A DNA stretch of 64,000 nt from Hevea brasiliensis (GCF_030052815.1 NC_079501.1:83864669-83928668), one strand, 5' to 3'; positions 22,111-35,560 are shown, numbered from the stretch's first letter. The notes: generated by a model not told the origin, from the letters alone. Made by a program: numbers and translations.

Positions 22111-23487
22111 GCCACTGAGAATTTTTAATTGGTGTTTAAGTTTTATGTGTTGCCAACCTTGAGCATGAATTTATAATTATTAAATATGTTAATGGTTTGT
22201 AAACACTTTTGTAAATAGAAATTGTTTTGAATATGATTTAAAACCACAGTTGACATGGCAATATATTTTATATTCTCATTAGCTTGTCTAGTGAGATATC
22301 TCCTCCACTAGATGTGGTGAGTTTCTTCCTCTCTGGCTTGCCAGTTGGGGAAGAGTTTGGATGAGTACTCATATATACTAGCTTGTCTTTGTTCCTCCCT
22401 TTTAGCCTTGGTTATTGGGAGAGTTTGAATTGTTGATTATGAAATTTTATGTCATGGGTCCAACTGTGTGAATTGTTGGCAACGCCTTTTAAATTATGCA
22501 TAATTTGATAAATTGTGGTTGAAATAAATAATTTGTCAGTGATTCAAAAATATTGTATTGTTTCATGATTAAAAAGTAATGTTGATAAATAGTTACTAAT
22601 TGATCAAAATGTTATTCAAATGAATAATTTGCATGATTGAAAATATTGTTTTTTGGATGTCATGAATTTTGAAGGATTTAGAAATTTTAAATTTTTATTT
22701 GTTATGAGTTGTCAAAGCATAACTTGTACTAAGTTTTAAATTATTAGTTTGTGCACCACTGAGTTCACCACTTAGCGATAGCTTTGTATGTTGTCACAGG
22801 TGAAAGAAAATATAGAGCAGCGGAGTGAGATTACTTGAAGACACAATGAGACTATCTTCGGGTATATCATAGGTGTACCCTTGTACATTAGATTTTGATG
22901 TAATTCTGTAATTATATGCATGCAATTTCATTCGAGCAGTTATATCAACTCTTTTGTAATATATTTTTGGAATGTAATCAAATACAAATTATTGTAATAT
23001 TTTCTTGAGATTTTATGTACTTATAAAATTTTATACTACTAAATTTGTAATACTCCCATGAATGTAACTATTAATTTTGTTACCTTAATGAGATGTTTCA
23101 ATGTTTGATTTAATTCAAATTGTGTATTGAGTTGCTTATGCTGATTTGTGAAACGAAATCGAATAATGGAGTTGGGATTTAAATGTATATTGGAAGTGTT
23201 TTTCACAGGTTTTTGAAGACCTATTTTCTCAAATTACAGTTGGCATTCTGCCGAAATTTTTGTAAAAATTGCGGAGATTTTAAATATCTAAAAATTTAAT
23301 TTTTGTTTGGACTTCAAATAAAGGTTTTTAATATCTGAAAAAAATTACCTATCAATTTAAAAATGAACAGAAATCGTTTTAAAATCTCTTGTAGTATATT
23401 TAATGGGTTACCGGTAGGCAAAGTTCGATAGTTTATTAGGTGTATTACGGGATCATATTATGCCTTACGGAAGGGTAAGGTGCGACA
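22110..23487 (+). mobile_element. R3 LTR 3' fragment, unit 2
   Basis: Near-copy of 4100-5490, ending GGTGCGACA (a T-to-C change in the usual TGTGACA terminus). It lacks 20 nt at about 22431 that carry the GTGGTGTACAACAC motif in unit 1. Left edge approximate. Confidence 0.75.
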
Positions 23488-23773
23488 GATAGTATAAACC
23501 TTCACTGGTGTACCAGAACCTCCTTGTTGATCAATGGTGACTGATAGGGATGCCTGTGAATTGCCCCCTCTACCCCTTCTCGGTCCATGAGTGGTAGGAG
23601 TCTATGGTCTCCTTATGGATCCTTCTGTCTGAACTGCGGCCATAGTAGGTCTGAAATTTGGGCACTCTCTAGCAAAATGGCCCATCTGACCACATAAGTA
23701 ACATTCCCCAATAACACTCTTACAGACCTCTCTATGAAGTCTTTCACAGATATTGCATGTGGAAATATGGAGG
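23488..23773 (-). pseudogene. Inverted gag zinc-knuckle fragment, unit 2
   Basis: Near-copy of 5491-5785 with the same CYLCGQMGHFAREC knuckle on the minus strand and the same head-on contact with the R3 LTR. The rearrangement therefore predates the segmental duplication. Confidence 0.8.
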
Positions 23774-25957
23774 GGCATTTTGGCCCGTTAATTTTTCAAT
23801 TGGTACAGACAATTTTGGCCCGTTAAGCCAAACGGAGGGTATTTTAGTCATTTCAACTTCAGAGATGATTTTTGGACAACTTATCCAGTTAAATAAATAG
23901 TTTATATAACATAAAATATGACTAAATGTTATTAAAAATTTAATTGAAATTAATTAGACAAGAAATGGAGAAGAAATGAAAGAAAATAACATTATGACAT
24001 CATAATGATGTCATTAAAGTTCTCCCACCCAATCTAACATTGACACATGGCATAAACTTGTTTAAAAGAGACCAAATGGGCTGGAAAACAAAAGAAAATC
24101 AGAATTCTTCTTCCTCATTTCTTCCTTGCCGTAAACCTATCCACCATTGCCAACCATAGCAAGCTTTTTCAAAGCTTGATTTCCTTAGCTCTCACCCCAC
24201 TAAACCCTATACTCCCAACACAAAAAAGTGTCCATACCCCTTGGTGATTCTTTTGGGAGCAAAAAGAAGAAGAAAACAAGAGTTTTAGCAAGTGGGAAAA
24301 ATCTCACTCCATAGAGGTTAGTGACTTAAACTTGAATTTCACTTTAAATTCATGTTTAATAATTATGAATGAGTGCAAATGACAAGGAAATTGATGGAAT
24401 ACCATTTGTATGTAAACCCTAAGTTTTGGCAGCCATGGTTAGGGTTTGATTGTGTTGAGTTTAATGAAGTTAAAAGGCTATTATGGCTGCCCACAATATG
24501 TATCTACTAAGTGGATTGATGAAATGAAGTAAAAATGCATGTGTGGTAATATTTGAGTTAGGGTTTGGGGTGGAGAAATGGGACTTTGACCATGTGATGA
24601 TGAAAATAGGCATTAATGGTCAATTAGTTACAATTTAGTTCTGTTTAAATAAAAAATGAAGTGAGTTGAGTGATGGGATTTGGGTTTGGTGTGGCTGCCC
24701 TAGATGACCTGCAGAATTGGACATGAGTCCAGCAGGTTTGGACAACCATAACTTGAATTGTAGAGGTTCAATTGGTGCGAGGCCAATTGGACATGAAATT
24801 AGACACATAATGGCACAACTTTGGTGAAGAAACCATGCCCATAAAACCAAACCAAGTGGACCAAAAGCTTTCCCTAATCCGGGTGACCTGCAGTCTGCCT
24901 GGGCAAAATTACCAAATGAATAGTGTTTGGTCATTTGGCCATAAATCAGTGTAGAAAGGTCCAATTGACTTGAAATTTTACCAACAACAAGCTGAGATAT
25001 AGACAAACAACTTTCATGAAGAAACCTAACCCAAATTATGACCAGAACCTATTCAAAAGGTGAGTTGCAATCACTATTTATTGCACTGTAGATATGGTCA
25101 GTCCAGAAATTCTGGACAAAATTTCAATCCGGCCAGTTGTGGTTTTTGGACCATAACTTGAGCTACAAAACTCCAAATAGAGTGATTCAAAAACAAAAAT
25201 GCAACTAGACAAAATAAGGAACAACTTTCATGTTGATCAGTTTGCCAAATTCTCACTGCAAAATTAACCAATGGAACAGTAAAGACAAGGCATAAAAAGT
25301 GAAAATTCTGCCAAACTAACATTAAGCTTAGAAATGGTATTGGCAACCAATACCAACAAATTTTGAGTGCAAAATGTGGTATGTTGATGATATTAAAACT
25401 AATGTACCTATTGCCTATGCAAAAGTCAACATTTTTGTTGACTAATGAATGGAATAGTAACACTAAAACTTAAATTCCAAAAATTGTGAAACTTAAAAGT
25501 GTGAAATGCCCTAGTATACCTAACAAGATTGGTTTGGATAGCTTGGCATGCCAATAGGGTTCTGTTAGCGATCGCATATGGCTTCATGCCATTCTGTGTT
25601 TCATGGCTTCCCATGCCATTCTGTGACATAATAGCCTTTGGCTATGTTATTTGAATTATTACACTTGGGTTTTAACCCCGATAATTATTACAGCTTATTA
25701 ACTGTTCTGTTGCACACCGGGAGACACAATGTGACCGATGGTGTGATGGTCCGAGGTACTTAGTACCCAGTGCCAGTTTACCCGTTTATCCAGTCCAGTC
25801 AATTAGTATGGGTTACTCGGGCAATGATAATAAACTTTACAAAATTTTAAATGGATAATACTGCAATTAATAGCAGAAATTAAGTCTACCAAAAAATGTA
25901 AATGTACACTCTGCATATTTATTTTTATTTCATTTTATTTTATTTTATATTGTCACC
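23774..25957 (+). mobile_element. R1 LTR fragment truncated at both ends (copy B1)
   Basis: Follows 5786-7987 closely and then stops at TATATTGTCACC, joining internal gag sequence. About 1.7 kb present in unit 1 (LTR 3' end, primer site, gag core; about 7988-9690) is missing. Confidence 0.85.
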
Positions 25958-25960
25958 GTA

Positions 25961-28949
25961 AGCTCTCCAGGGATAGTGTTCAGGGGACCAGCCCCAGCAT
26001 CTTCTGCTTGTCAGTACTGTCAGAAGTGGCATAAAGGGGATTGTTGGTGAGTGACCGGTGCATGCTTACGGTGTGGATCGACAGAACACCAGATCAAGAA
26101 TTGTCCGAAGAGGACTACTACTGTTGCTCCAACACAAACTGACAGACTTCCTCGCACTACCAGAAACCCGAGGCACCGGTCCATCACCGAGGCTCGCGTC
26201 GAGTCACCGAGAGGCCAGATACTAGAGTACCTGCCAGGGCCTATGCCATCAGAGCTTAGGAGGAGCAAGATGCCCCGGATGTCATCAGGGGCATGTTTTC
26301 CCTCTACAACACTCTTGTGATGCATTGGTGGATCCAGGATCCACTCATTCCTACATTTGCATCAAACTACCCATAGAGAGGGGAGTTCCAGTAGAGGAGA
26401 GTGATCAAGACATTCTGGTCACAAATCCACTAGGCCACAGCGTGGTAGTGAATAAAGTGTATAAGGGTTGCCCATCGAGGATTCAGGGGTATGAATTCTC
26501 GGCATACCTAATTGAGTTGCCCTTCTACGAGTTTGACGTGATTTTGGGAATGGATTGGTTGTCACGTCATCAGGCAATAGTTGATTGCAAATTAAAGAGG
26601 ATTTCTCTAAAAACTTCTGAGGGTAATGAGATCACTGTTGTGGGTGAAATGACAGATTTCCTGTCCAATGTTATCTCAACCACAATTGTAAGAAGATTGA
26701 TGAAAAAAGGCTGTGAAGCTTACCTAGCACGTGTGGTTGATATTAAGCAAAGTGTTTAACCTGTGTGATATACCCACAGTAAGAGACTTCCCAGATGTGT
26801 TTCCTGAAGAGTTGCCTGGTTTACCACCAGAAAGGGAAGTCGAGTTTGCTATTAAGGTAATGCCGGGTACAGCACCCATTTCTATTGCTCCTTATAGGAT
26901 GGCACCCACTGAATTGAGAGAATTGAAAACTCAGTTGCAAGAGTTGTTTGATAAGGGGTTCATATGCCCCAGTGTGTCACCATGGGGAGCTCCGGTGCTG
27001 TTTGTGAAAAAGAAGGATGGAACCTTGAGATTGTGCATTAATTACCGGCAGTTGAACAAAGTAACTGTGAAGAATAAATATCCATTGCCCAGAATTGATG
27101 ATCTGTTTGATCAGTTGAAGGGAGCTAGTGTATTTTCAAAAATTGATCTCAGATAAGGGTATCATCAGTTGAGGGTAAAGGATGCAGATGTGTCAAAAAC
27201 TGAATTCAAAACCCGGTATGGACACTATGAATTTTTAGTGATGCCCTTTGGTTTGACAAATGCACTAGCAGCATTTATGGACCTTATGAACCGTATCTTC
27301 CATCCATACTTAGATCGGTTTGTAGTGGTCTTCATTGATGATATTCTGGTGTATTCCAATACCAGGGAAGAACATGATGAACATTTGAGGATTGTTCTGC
27401 AAACCCTGCGAGAAAAGAAACTGTATACTAAGCTGTCCAAGTGTGACTTCTGGATGAGTGAGATCTCTTTCCTTGGACACATAGTATCAGCAGAGGGGAT
27501 TAGAGTGGGTCCCACAAAGATAGAAGTAGTGATGGAATGGAAGCCTCCCAAAAATACAATTGAGGTCAGAAGTTTCTTGGGGCTAGCTGGGTATTACAGA
27601 AGATTTGTGAAGGGATTCTCTCTTATAACTGCTCCAATGACCAAGTTGTTGCACAAGAATGTGAAATTTGGCTGGAACGACAAGTGCCAAGCCAGTTTTG
27701 AGAGGCTAAAGGCTATGTTGATGTAAGCACAGCAGCACACAAGGTCGTGAAAAAGACTTTGTGGTCTACAGTGATGCCTTGCATAATGGGCTAGGGTGTG
27801 TGTTGATGCAAGAGGGGAAAGTGATAGCCTATGCTTCCAGGCAGTTAAGGCCACATGAACAGAATTACCCTACCCATGATTTAGAACTTGCAGCAATTAT
27901 CTTCGCACTGAAGATATGGAGGCACTACTTTTATGGTGAAAAATGCTACATCTATACAGACCACAAGAGTCTAAAATATTTGCCAGCCCAGAAGGAGCTC
28001 AATCTTAGACAGAGGCGATGGATTGAGTTCCTAAAGGACTATGATTGTGTGATAGATTATCATCCTGGGAAGGCAAATGTTGTTGCTGATGCCTTGAGCA
28101 GAAAGTCCATCATAGCTTTAAGATCACTAAATGCCTGTCTGTCCTTAGCTCAAGATGGAGCTATTTTGGCTGAGTTGTAAGTGAGGCCAACCCTGCTACA
28201 GTAGATACAAGATGGGCAGAGGGTAGATGAAAAATTAATGGCCATTGTGGGTAAAATTCTAAAGGGAAAGGAAACTGAATATGAGGTGAAAACAGATGGG
28301 TGTCTGTACTACAGAGGAAGAGTGTGTGTACCAGATGATGGGGAACTGAAGACGAGTATTCTGAAAGAAGCACACACTAGTGTTTATGCAATGCACCCAG
28401 GAAGCACGAAAATGTATAATGATTTGAAGCCTCATTATTGGTGGCCTAGTATGAAGAGGGATATAGCTGACTATGTAACTAAGTTTTTGACATGTCAGCA
28501 AGTTAAAGCAAAACATTAAGTTCCATCAGGATTGCTACAGCTTATAAGCATACCTGAATGGAAATGGGACTGGGTCACTATGGATTTTGTTAGTGGTCTA
28601 CCTCTCACCCAAAGGAAGCATGATGCCGTGTGGGTGATAGTGGATAGATTAACGAAGTCAGCACATTTTCTGTCAGTTAGGACTGACTACTCACTGGAGA
28701 AGCTAGCAGAATTGTATATCAGTGAGATAGTTAGACTACATGGAATCCCACTTTTTATTATATCTGACCAAGACCCAAGGTTTACATCGAGATTCTGGAA
28801 AAAGTTGCAAGAAGCCTTGGGCACACAACTCCGCTTTAGCACGGCTTTTCATCCCCAGACGGATGAACAGTCAGAACGAGTAATCCAGGTAAACCTAAGA
28901 ACTAATTGAATTTTCGCAATTAATAAATTGAAATGATAGTAACAATGTG
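25961..28949 (+). pseudogene. R1 copy B1: gag knuckle, protease, reverse transcriptase, RNase H, integrase, broken
   Basis: Begins at the zinc-knuckle region (YCQKWHKGDCW, CLRCGSTEHQIKNC), then protease (VDPGSTHSYI near 26325, ILGMDWLS), reverse transcriptase (FIDDILVYS near 27330-27356), RNase H ([19 protein letters not shown]) and integrase down to RVIQ at 28877-28888 and the start of the intron-like insert (GT at 28889). Stops and frameshifts include a TGA at 26048, a frame break in the knuckle-protease linker, TAA at 27154, a break near 27726 and TAA at 28179. The part from 26150 to 26330 differs from the other copies by many CAG/CTG-to-CG changes. It ends inside AATGTG (28944-28949), joined to an LTR end. 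Confidence 0.86.
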
Positions 28950-29204
28950 TATAATGGAGTTTGGATTTAGAAATTATATTGGAAGTGTTTTTAAACAGGT
29001 TCAGAAGAACTGTTTTTCCAATTTACAGCCGGCACTCTGCCGGATTTTCTATAAAATTTGCGAAAAAATACAGATTTATAAAAAAAATTGTAAATAAATA
29101 AATTAAAAGGGATAAATTGTAATTAGAAATATAAATTGGTGCTCCGGCACACTGAGTGGCATAACTTGCTCGACTACACTGTAGACGAGTAAGGGGATGT
29201 CACA
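28950..29204 (+). mobile_element. R1 LTR 3' end (left LTR remnant of copy B2)
   Basis: Matches 8374-8629 through the ATTGGAAGTGTTTTTAAACAG block to GGGGATGTCACA. Only the last 255 bp or so of the LTR remain, fused to the integrase region of B1. Confidence 0.88.
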
Positions 29205-29209
29205 TTTAG

Positions 29210-29221
29210 TGGTATCAGAGC
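29210..29221 (+). promoter_or_regulatory. Primer-binding site (R1 copy B2)
   Basis: TGGTATCAGAGC, 5 nt after the LTR end, as in copy A. Confidence 0.85.
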
Positions 29222-29332
29222 ATCGGTTTAAGCGTTTCTGGGCCTAGATAGAGTGCATACCATTGCATTGCATTTGTAAGTGTTCAGGTGACACTGATGC
29301 AGATCTGTTTATTTTCTTATTTTGAATAGGAT

Positions 29333-30960
29333 ATGGATCCTGCTTCGCAAAGAGCAGTTGAGGAAGAGGTAGAGAGTCGTGCTCCACCAAGAGCTGAATC
29401 TAGGGGCAGGGGAGAATCTGCTCCACCAGCAGCTGAGGCACCTGCCCAACCTCAATTTGCTCTATTTCAGCAAATGACTGAATTCTACTGGAAAATGCTG
29501 GGGGCGATACCACCACCACAACCACAGCCACAACCTCCACCAGCACCACAGAAATCTCATTTGGAGAAATTGAGAAAGCATGGGGCTGTAGACTTCTTTG
29601 GGAAGAGGGAGGATGATCCCATGACCGCAGAAAACTGGTTGGATAGAACCATCAGAGTGCTGAAACAGCTAAACTGCACCTCCGGGCAGAACGTAGTGGG
29701 TGTTGTGTCCCTACTTCAGGATGACACATATCAGTAGTGGGACACAAAAACCAGTGAGGTGCAACTTGAACGGATCACCTGGGAATTCTTCCTTACAGAG
29801 TTCAGGAAGAAATATGTGAGCAAAGTGTATTTAAAAGAGCGAAGAAGAGAATTTATCAGTCTGAGACAGAGACAGTTGTCAGTGGCTGAGTATGAGCGTG
29901 AGTTTGTTAGACTGAGCCGATATGGGAGGGAGATAGTCCCTACAGAGGGAGAGAGGTGCAGACGGTTTGAAGAAGGACTTAATGATAATATCAAAGTCAT
30001 GATCACAGCCTTGGAGATTTCTGATTTTGCTAAGCTAGTTGATGCTGCATCAAAAGTGGAAAGAGTCCGAATCAATGAGCAAACTAGAAGGGAAAGACAA
30101 CAGAAGAGGGGTCCGGCCGGTCAAAGACATTTTCTCGCTCCCAAAGAAGAAGAGTAAGGGTCCTCCCGCTCGAGTTCAGAGCACCACAGGTCGTGGTCGG
30201 GCCTCAGGCCTGCACCACAGTTCACACTTAGGAGAGGCCAGTCCACACCATCAGTGGGCAGCTCTCCAGGGACCGTGTTTAGGGGACCAGCCCCAGCATC
30301 TTCTGCTTGTCAGTACTGTCAGAAGTGGCATAAAAGGGACTATTGGTGAGTGACCGGTGCATGCTTACGGTGTGGATCGACAGAACACCAGATCAAGAAT
30401 TGTCCGAAGAGGACTACTACTATTGCTCCAACACAAACTGACAGGCCTGCTCCTGCACCACAAAGGGGTAGGAAGCCTGGTAAACCCGAGGCAACTGGTC
30501 CATCACTGAGGCCTGCATCCGAGTCAGCTGAGAGGCCAGATACTAAAGTACCTGCCAGGGCCTATGCCATCAGAGCTCAGGAGGAGCAAGATGCCCCGGA
30601 TGTCATCAGGGGTATGTTTTCCCTCTACAACACTCTTGTGCATGCATTGGTGGATCCAGGATCCACTCATTCCTACATTTGCATCAAACTGCCCATAGAG
30701 AGGGGAGTTCCAGTAGAGGAGAGTGATCAAGACATTCTGGTCACAAATCCACTAGGCCACGGCGTGGTAGTGAATAAAGTATATAAGGGTTGCCCGTTGA
30801 GGATTCAGGGGTATGAATTCTCGAAAGACCTAATTGAGTTGCCCTTCCACGTGTTTGACGTGATTTTGGGAATGGATTGATTGTCACGTCATCAGGCAAT
30901 AGTTGATTGTAAATTGAAGAGGATTTCTCTGAAAACTTCTGAGGGTAATGAGATCACTGT
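29333..30960 (+). pseudogene. R1 copy B2 gag and protease, interrupted by a nested element
   Basis: ATG at 29333 (MDPASQRAVEEEVESRAPPR), Pro/Gln-rich N-terminus, gag core with FFGKREDDPMTAENW and FRKKYVSKVY, two Cys clusters at about 30309-30406, and the protease with VDPGSTHSYI (about 30650) and ILGMD. Stops: TAG at 29735, TGA at 30347-30349 between the Cys clusters, and TGA at 30878 where other copies have Trp. The block at 30100-30230 carries frame changes of the CAG-to-CG kind. The reading frame is cut at 30960 by the LTR of the nested copy N; its later part continues as copy C at 40329. Confidence 0.87.
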
Positions 30961-33900
30961 TGTAACACCCTCCCGGTAACCACTCTGTACATCCTACTGT
31001 TCCGGTGACCGGTGTCGGTCCGGACAGCTAGAATGTCCGAAAAAATATTCAAACTAAAGTCAGGAACCATAATTAACTCAAATATTAACAAGAAAAATTT
31101 AGTAAAAATTTTAGAAATAAAATACAATCAAGTTAAACGAGCCGGTGCCCTAGCGATGGGTAACCAGAGGGAAGTTGCGGTTCTCGCAACGAGGAGCCCT
31201 AGACCCGGGGGAAAAATTATAAAATAATTTTTGGGACTCCAGATAAGGGTAATTGAGGTTCCCATGGCATTAGAATGCCAAGAAAATACCTAGAAAAATT
31301 TTTCAATCAGACAGATAATTTTGACCGTTAAGCCAAACGGAGGGCATTTTGGTCATTTCGCCTTCCGAGGTGATTTTTGGCCGACTTGCCCAGTTGAGTA
31401 AATAATTAATATGACATAAAATATGAAGAAATATTGCTAGAAATTGAATTGAAAATGAGTAGTGGAGGAAAGAAAAGAAATTGAGGAAAAATGGCTATTA
31501 ATGACATCATTTAAAATTTTCCAACCAATCAAATTTAAGCAAGTCCATAAAAAGGAAATAAAAGTGGGTAATGAGGCAGAATTTTAGAAACCCAAAACCA
31601 GCTCCCTCTCCTCTTCTTCACGCCACTCACTCACCCTTACCCATTCCACCATTAACAACCTTTCATCCTTCATTTTTCTTAGTTTTCTTCCACTAAAAAC
31701 CCTAACTACCAACACAAAAATTCATTCTATCATCTTGGTGATTATTGTGGGAGCAAAAAGAAAAGGAAACCAAGACTTTGAGGAAGGGAAAAATCTGCCC
31801 TAAGTGAGGTTAGTGCTACAATCTCATTTTCCTTCTTTTAAATTCTAGTTAGAACATTTTTGAGCTAAGAAATCTTAAGGAATTGAAGTAAATTACATGT
31901 GTTAAGGGTACCTTCAATTTTCAGCAGCCCTATGGAAGATTGAGTTTGATTGTTTAACAAACTTAGAGTGGTTGGAAATCATGGTTAAGGTATTAAAATG
32001 CATGAAGATTGAACTAAGTATGTTAGACAAGGTTTATGAGTAAATTTAGTTGAACATTAGGGTTTGGGAAGGTGAAATGGTGACTTAGCTTTGGAAATGG
32101 TTAGAGGACTTTTTAATGGTCAATTAGTGACCATTTTAGGTAGGTTGACCCTAACTAGAACTGAAAAATGGGATGGTAAAGTGAAAGTATAAACTGCCCT
32201 ATGGACAGCAAAGATAGGGACTGAAATTTCAGTCCCTTTGCACTGCCATAACTTGGCTGTGCTTGTCCAATTGATGTTTGGCCAATTGGACATGAAACTA
32301 GGCTTATAATGGCACATTTTTGCTGAAGAAACCATGCCCAAAAGACCAAAGCAAAAGGGTCAAAACTCAGCCACAATCCGAACCCTGAAACTGCCTCTCA
32401 GAATTGACCAAATGAACAGTAACTGTTCATTTGGCCATAAGTCACTGTAGATTTGGTCAATTGGTCTGAAAGTTTTACAGAAACAAGTTAAGACATAGAC
32501 AAATAACTTTCATGAAGGAACCTACCCCAAATTATGGCCAGAACCCATTCAACCAAGTGACTCAAGTCACTGTTCATGCACTGTAGATATGGTAAAATTC
32601 TGCAGACTGCATATCCGGACAGCTTGGGTTTTTGAGCCATATCTGGAGCTACAAAACTCCAAATGGAGTGATTCAAAAAAGGAAATTCAACTAGACAAAA
32701 TAAGGAACAACTTTCATGTTTTACATTTCTTCAAATTCCAACAGTAACAGTGTCCAATGGAACAGTGAATTTATGGTACAAAATCTGAAAAATCTGCTCC
32801 TTTGGTTTAATGCTTAGAAATGGTAAAAACACTTAATGCCAACAAGTTTTAAACACCAAATGTGGTATGTTGGGAGTGCCAAAGTCAATGTACACCTTTT
32901 TATTCTAAAAGTCAACATTTTTGTTGACCAATGATGAATAGTGACACCAAAAAAGTTGAAATTCACAAATTGACAAATTTAAGAGTTTCGAATGCCCTAG
33001 TATACCTAACAAGATTGGTTTGGATAGTTTGGCATGCCAATAGGGTTCAGTTAGCAGTACTGCACATGGCAAAAATGCCATTCTATGATTTCATGGCTTT
33101 TAGCCATTCTGACTTTGCATTGAGACTTGGCCTTGTGCCTGATATTATTTACAGCTTGTTAGCTCGCTGCACACCGGGAGATGCATATGTGACCGATGGT
33201 GTGACGGCCCGAGGTACTAGGTACCCAGTGCCAGTTTACCCGTTATCCAGTCCAGTCGTCTAGTGTAGGTTACTTGGGCAACCAAATGAATGAAAATGAG
33301 CAATGTAGAAGAAATAAAGGAATGAATATACAAATACATGACAAACAAAACATGCACATGCAATACATATTTATATCTGCTATTTTCTTTTATTTTATTA
33401 TTGCACCACTAAGCATTATTGCTTAGCGCGTTGCTTTTGCCACGCCGTAGGTACCGGAGATCCCGATCGCGAGCCCAGAGACCACGCATCGGGTGAGTCC
33501 ATCCGCAGCTTCGCTGTCCGTGTCACCTCGTCACCTGCAGTGCATTGGTAGGACACTAGATGTTATTTTGTCATTTTGTAATTAAATTTTTATTTCTCAT
33601 ATGTATTTGGGATTTATGTAATGTATTTTGAGCTTATTGTAAATAATAAAGATTTATGGTCATGTATGGTATTAATTTGAGTATTTAATGGTTGTTTATA
33701 TATGAGAACCCTGAGAAAGGGATGTTTTGAGCAATGAAAAGGTTGTTGAGACCTGGAATTGAAAAATTGTTGATATCTTGATATTGAGTTTTGTAATGAT
33801 ATTGGAGTTGAGAATGAATGAAATTGTATATTGGAAGTGTTTTTAACAGTTCAAGAACGGTTTTCTCCATTTTTAGCCAGATTCACTGATTTTCTTTAAA

Positions 33901-34069
33901 ATTTTCGTAACCTTAAATGAATGATAATTTTGATGAATGGTTTAAATAAATTGTATTTCATAAATTATATGCAAAAGCATTGTCTAAATTAATTGAGGAA
34001 TATTAGAGTGTGCCAGACACTGTGTGGCATTACTTACTCGTATATCGTATACGGGTAAGGGGTGTCACA
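30961..34069 (+). mobile_element. Left LTR of nested R1 element (copy N), full length, 3109 bp
   Basis: Starts TGTAACACCCTCCCGG and ends GGGGTGTCACA, with the primer site straight after. It is the only complete R1 LTR in + orientation and serves as the family reference. It contains the perfect palindrome at 32409-32433 and the hairpin at 33409-33426. It interrupts the protease gene of copy B2 after 'GATCACTGT'. Confidence 0.9.
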
Positions 34070-34074
34070 TTTAG

Positions 34075-34085
34075 TGGTATCGAGC
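34075..34085 (+). promoter_or_regulatory. Primer-binding site of copy N, damaged
   Basis: TGGTATCGAGC, one base short of TGGTATCAGAGC. The missing A in CAG is an example of the lesion type that recurs through copy N. Confidence 0.75.
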
Positions 34086-34194
34086 ACGGTTTAGGCGCTT
34101 CGGGCCTAGATTGAGTCCATACCATGCATTGCATTTGTAAGAGTCGAGGTGACACTAACGCAGATCTATTTATCTTTCTTATTCGAATAGGATA

Positions 34195-35560
34195 TGGACC
34201 CGTCATCTCGTAGAGCCGTCGAGGAGGAAGTGGAGAGTCATGCTCCACCGCAGCAAATGAGACTGGGGCATGAGAGAATCGCCCGCCACCAAGCGTAACC
34301 CGCCACCTCCACAGGCCATGTTTCAACAAATGGCCGATTTCTTTAGACAAATGGTCCGGAGTAATGCCAAAGACCACCACCACCACCACCACCACCACTC
34401 CAGTAAATCACACTTGGAGAGGTTAAGAAAATTTGGGGCAAAGTGGATTTTTATGGCAAGAGAGAAGATGACTCATGGTGTACCGAGAATTGCTGAACAG
34501 AACGGGCAGAGTCTTAAAACAACTCCATCGCACCCTGCAGCGTAACTTAGAAGTCGCTATATCCTTGTTACAAGACGATGCCTACGGATGGTGGGACATC
34601 GTGTCAGTGAAGTGCAGCCAAGTCAGAATTTGGGACTTCTTCCTCTCGAGTTCAAGAAGAAATATGTGGGTACTGTATACCGAAGAGAGAAGAAGGGAAT
34701 TCATTAACTCGAGGCAGAGAGCTTGTCGCGGCCGAGTATGAGAAGGAGTTTGTCGGTTAAGCCGCTATGGAAGGGAAATAGTCCCTAACGGTGAAAGGTG
34801 CAAGAGATTTGAAGAGGGACCGAATGACAATATCAAGATACACCTCAACGCTTGGGAATCACGTAATTTAGCAAGCTAGTGGAAGCCGCAATAAGAGTTG
34901 AAAAAGTGAGAATTAGTGAGTGGACTAGAAGAGAGAGACAGCAGAAGAGGGACCGGTCATCGAGTTCAGCTCTGGATCGTGGAAGAAGTTCAAGGGTCCT
35001 CCCGCACAGAGTTCAGCTCACCCACAGGCTGTGGTCACCTGGGCCTGTGCCACGCTTCACCCCTAGGAGAGGTCACCCACACCATCGGGCAAGGCCTCTC
35101 GTGGATGGGGTTCAGGGACCAGCCCAACATCTTCTCGCATGTCCACACCGCCAAAGATGGCATAAGGGGGAGTGTTGGAGAGTGACTGTGCTCGCTTGAG
35201 GTGTGGGTCAACAGAGCATTAGTTGAGGAACCGCCACGCAGTAACTACTACACCGCCCGACACAAGCAGATGCACTCGCTCCCGCACCACCAAGGGGTAG
35301 AAGGTCCGTAAACTGGCCGTGGGACCATCTCGCAGGCCTACATCCGAGCCACAGAGAGGCCGATAATGCACCACCCGCCGTAAATTATGCCTTGAGAGCT
35401 CAGAGGAACAAGATGCCCTGATGTCATCGTGGGTACGTTCTCCTCTACAATACTCCTGCAGATGCATTGGTGGATCCAGATCCACTCATTCTTACATTTG
35501 CATCAACCTACCCGTAGAAAGGGGGATATTGGTAGGGAGAGTGACCAAGACATTCGATCA
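34195..35560 (+). pseudogene. R1 copy N gag and start of protease, heavily frameshifted
   Basis: ATG at about 34195 (MDPSSRRAVEEEVESHAPP) opens gag. Pieces of the gag core appear in alternating frames (SHLERLRKFG, then SLLQDDAYGWWD, then EERRREFI), followed by a degraded Cys cluster and protease start near 35470-35510. At 35179-35181, where copies A, B1 and B2 have TGA, this copy has AGA. A CAC/ACC run at 34375-34396 reads as poly-His in one frame but is the Pro/Gln stretch in the gag frame. Single-base gains and losses cluster at CAG/CTG sites. Confidence 0.75.

Noticed and set aside
34372..34400. Apparent poly-histidine protein from a CAC/ACC run
   Set aside because: The run is the Pro/Gln-coding stretch of R1 gag read in another frame; sister copies at 8937 and 29510 give Pro-Gln repeats in the gag frame.
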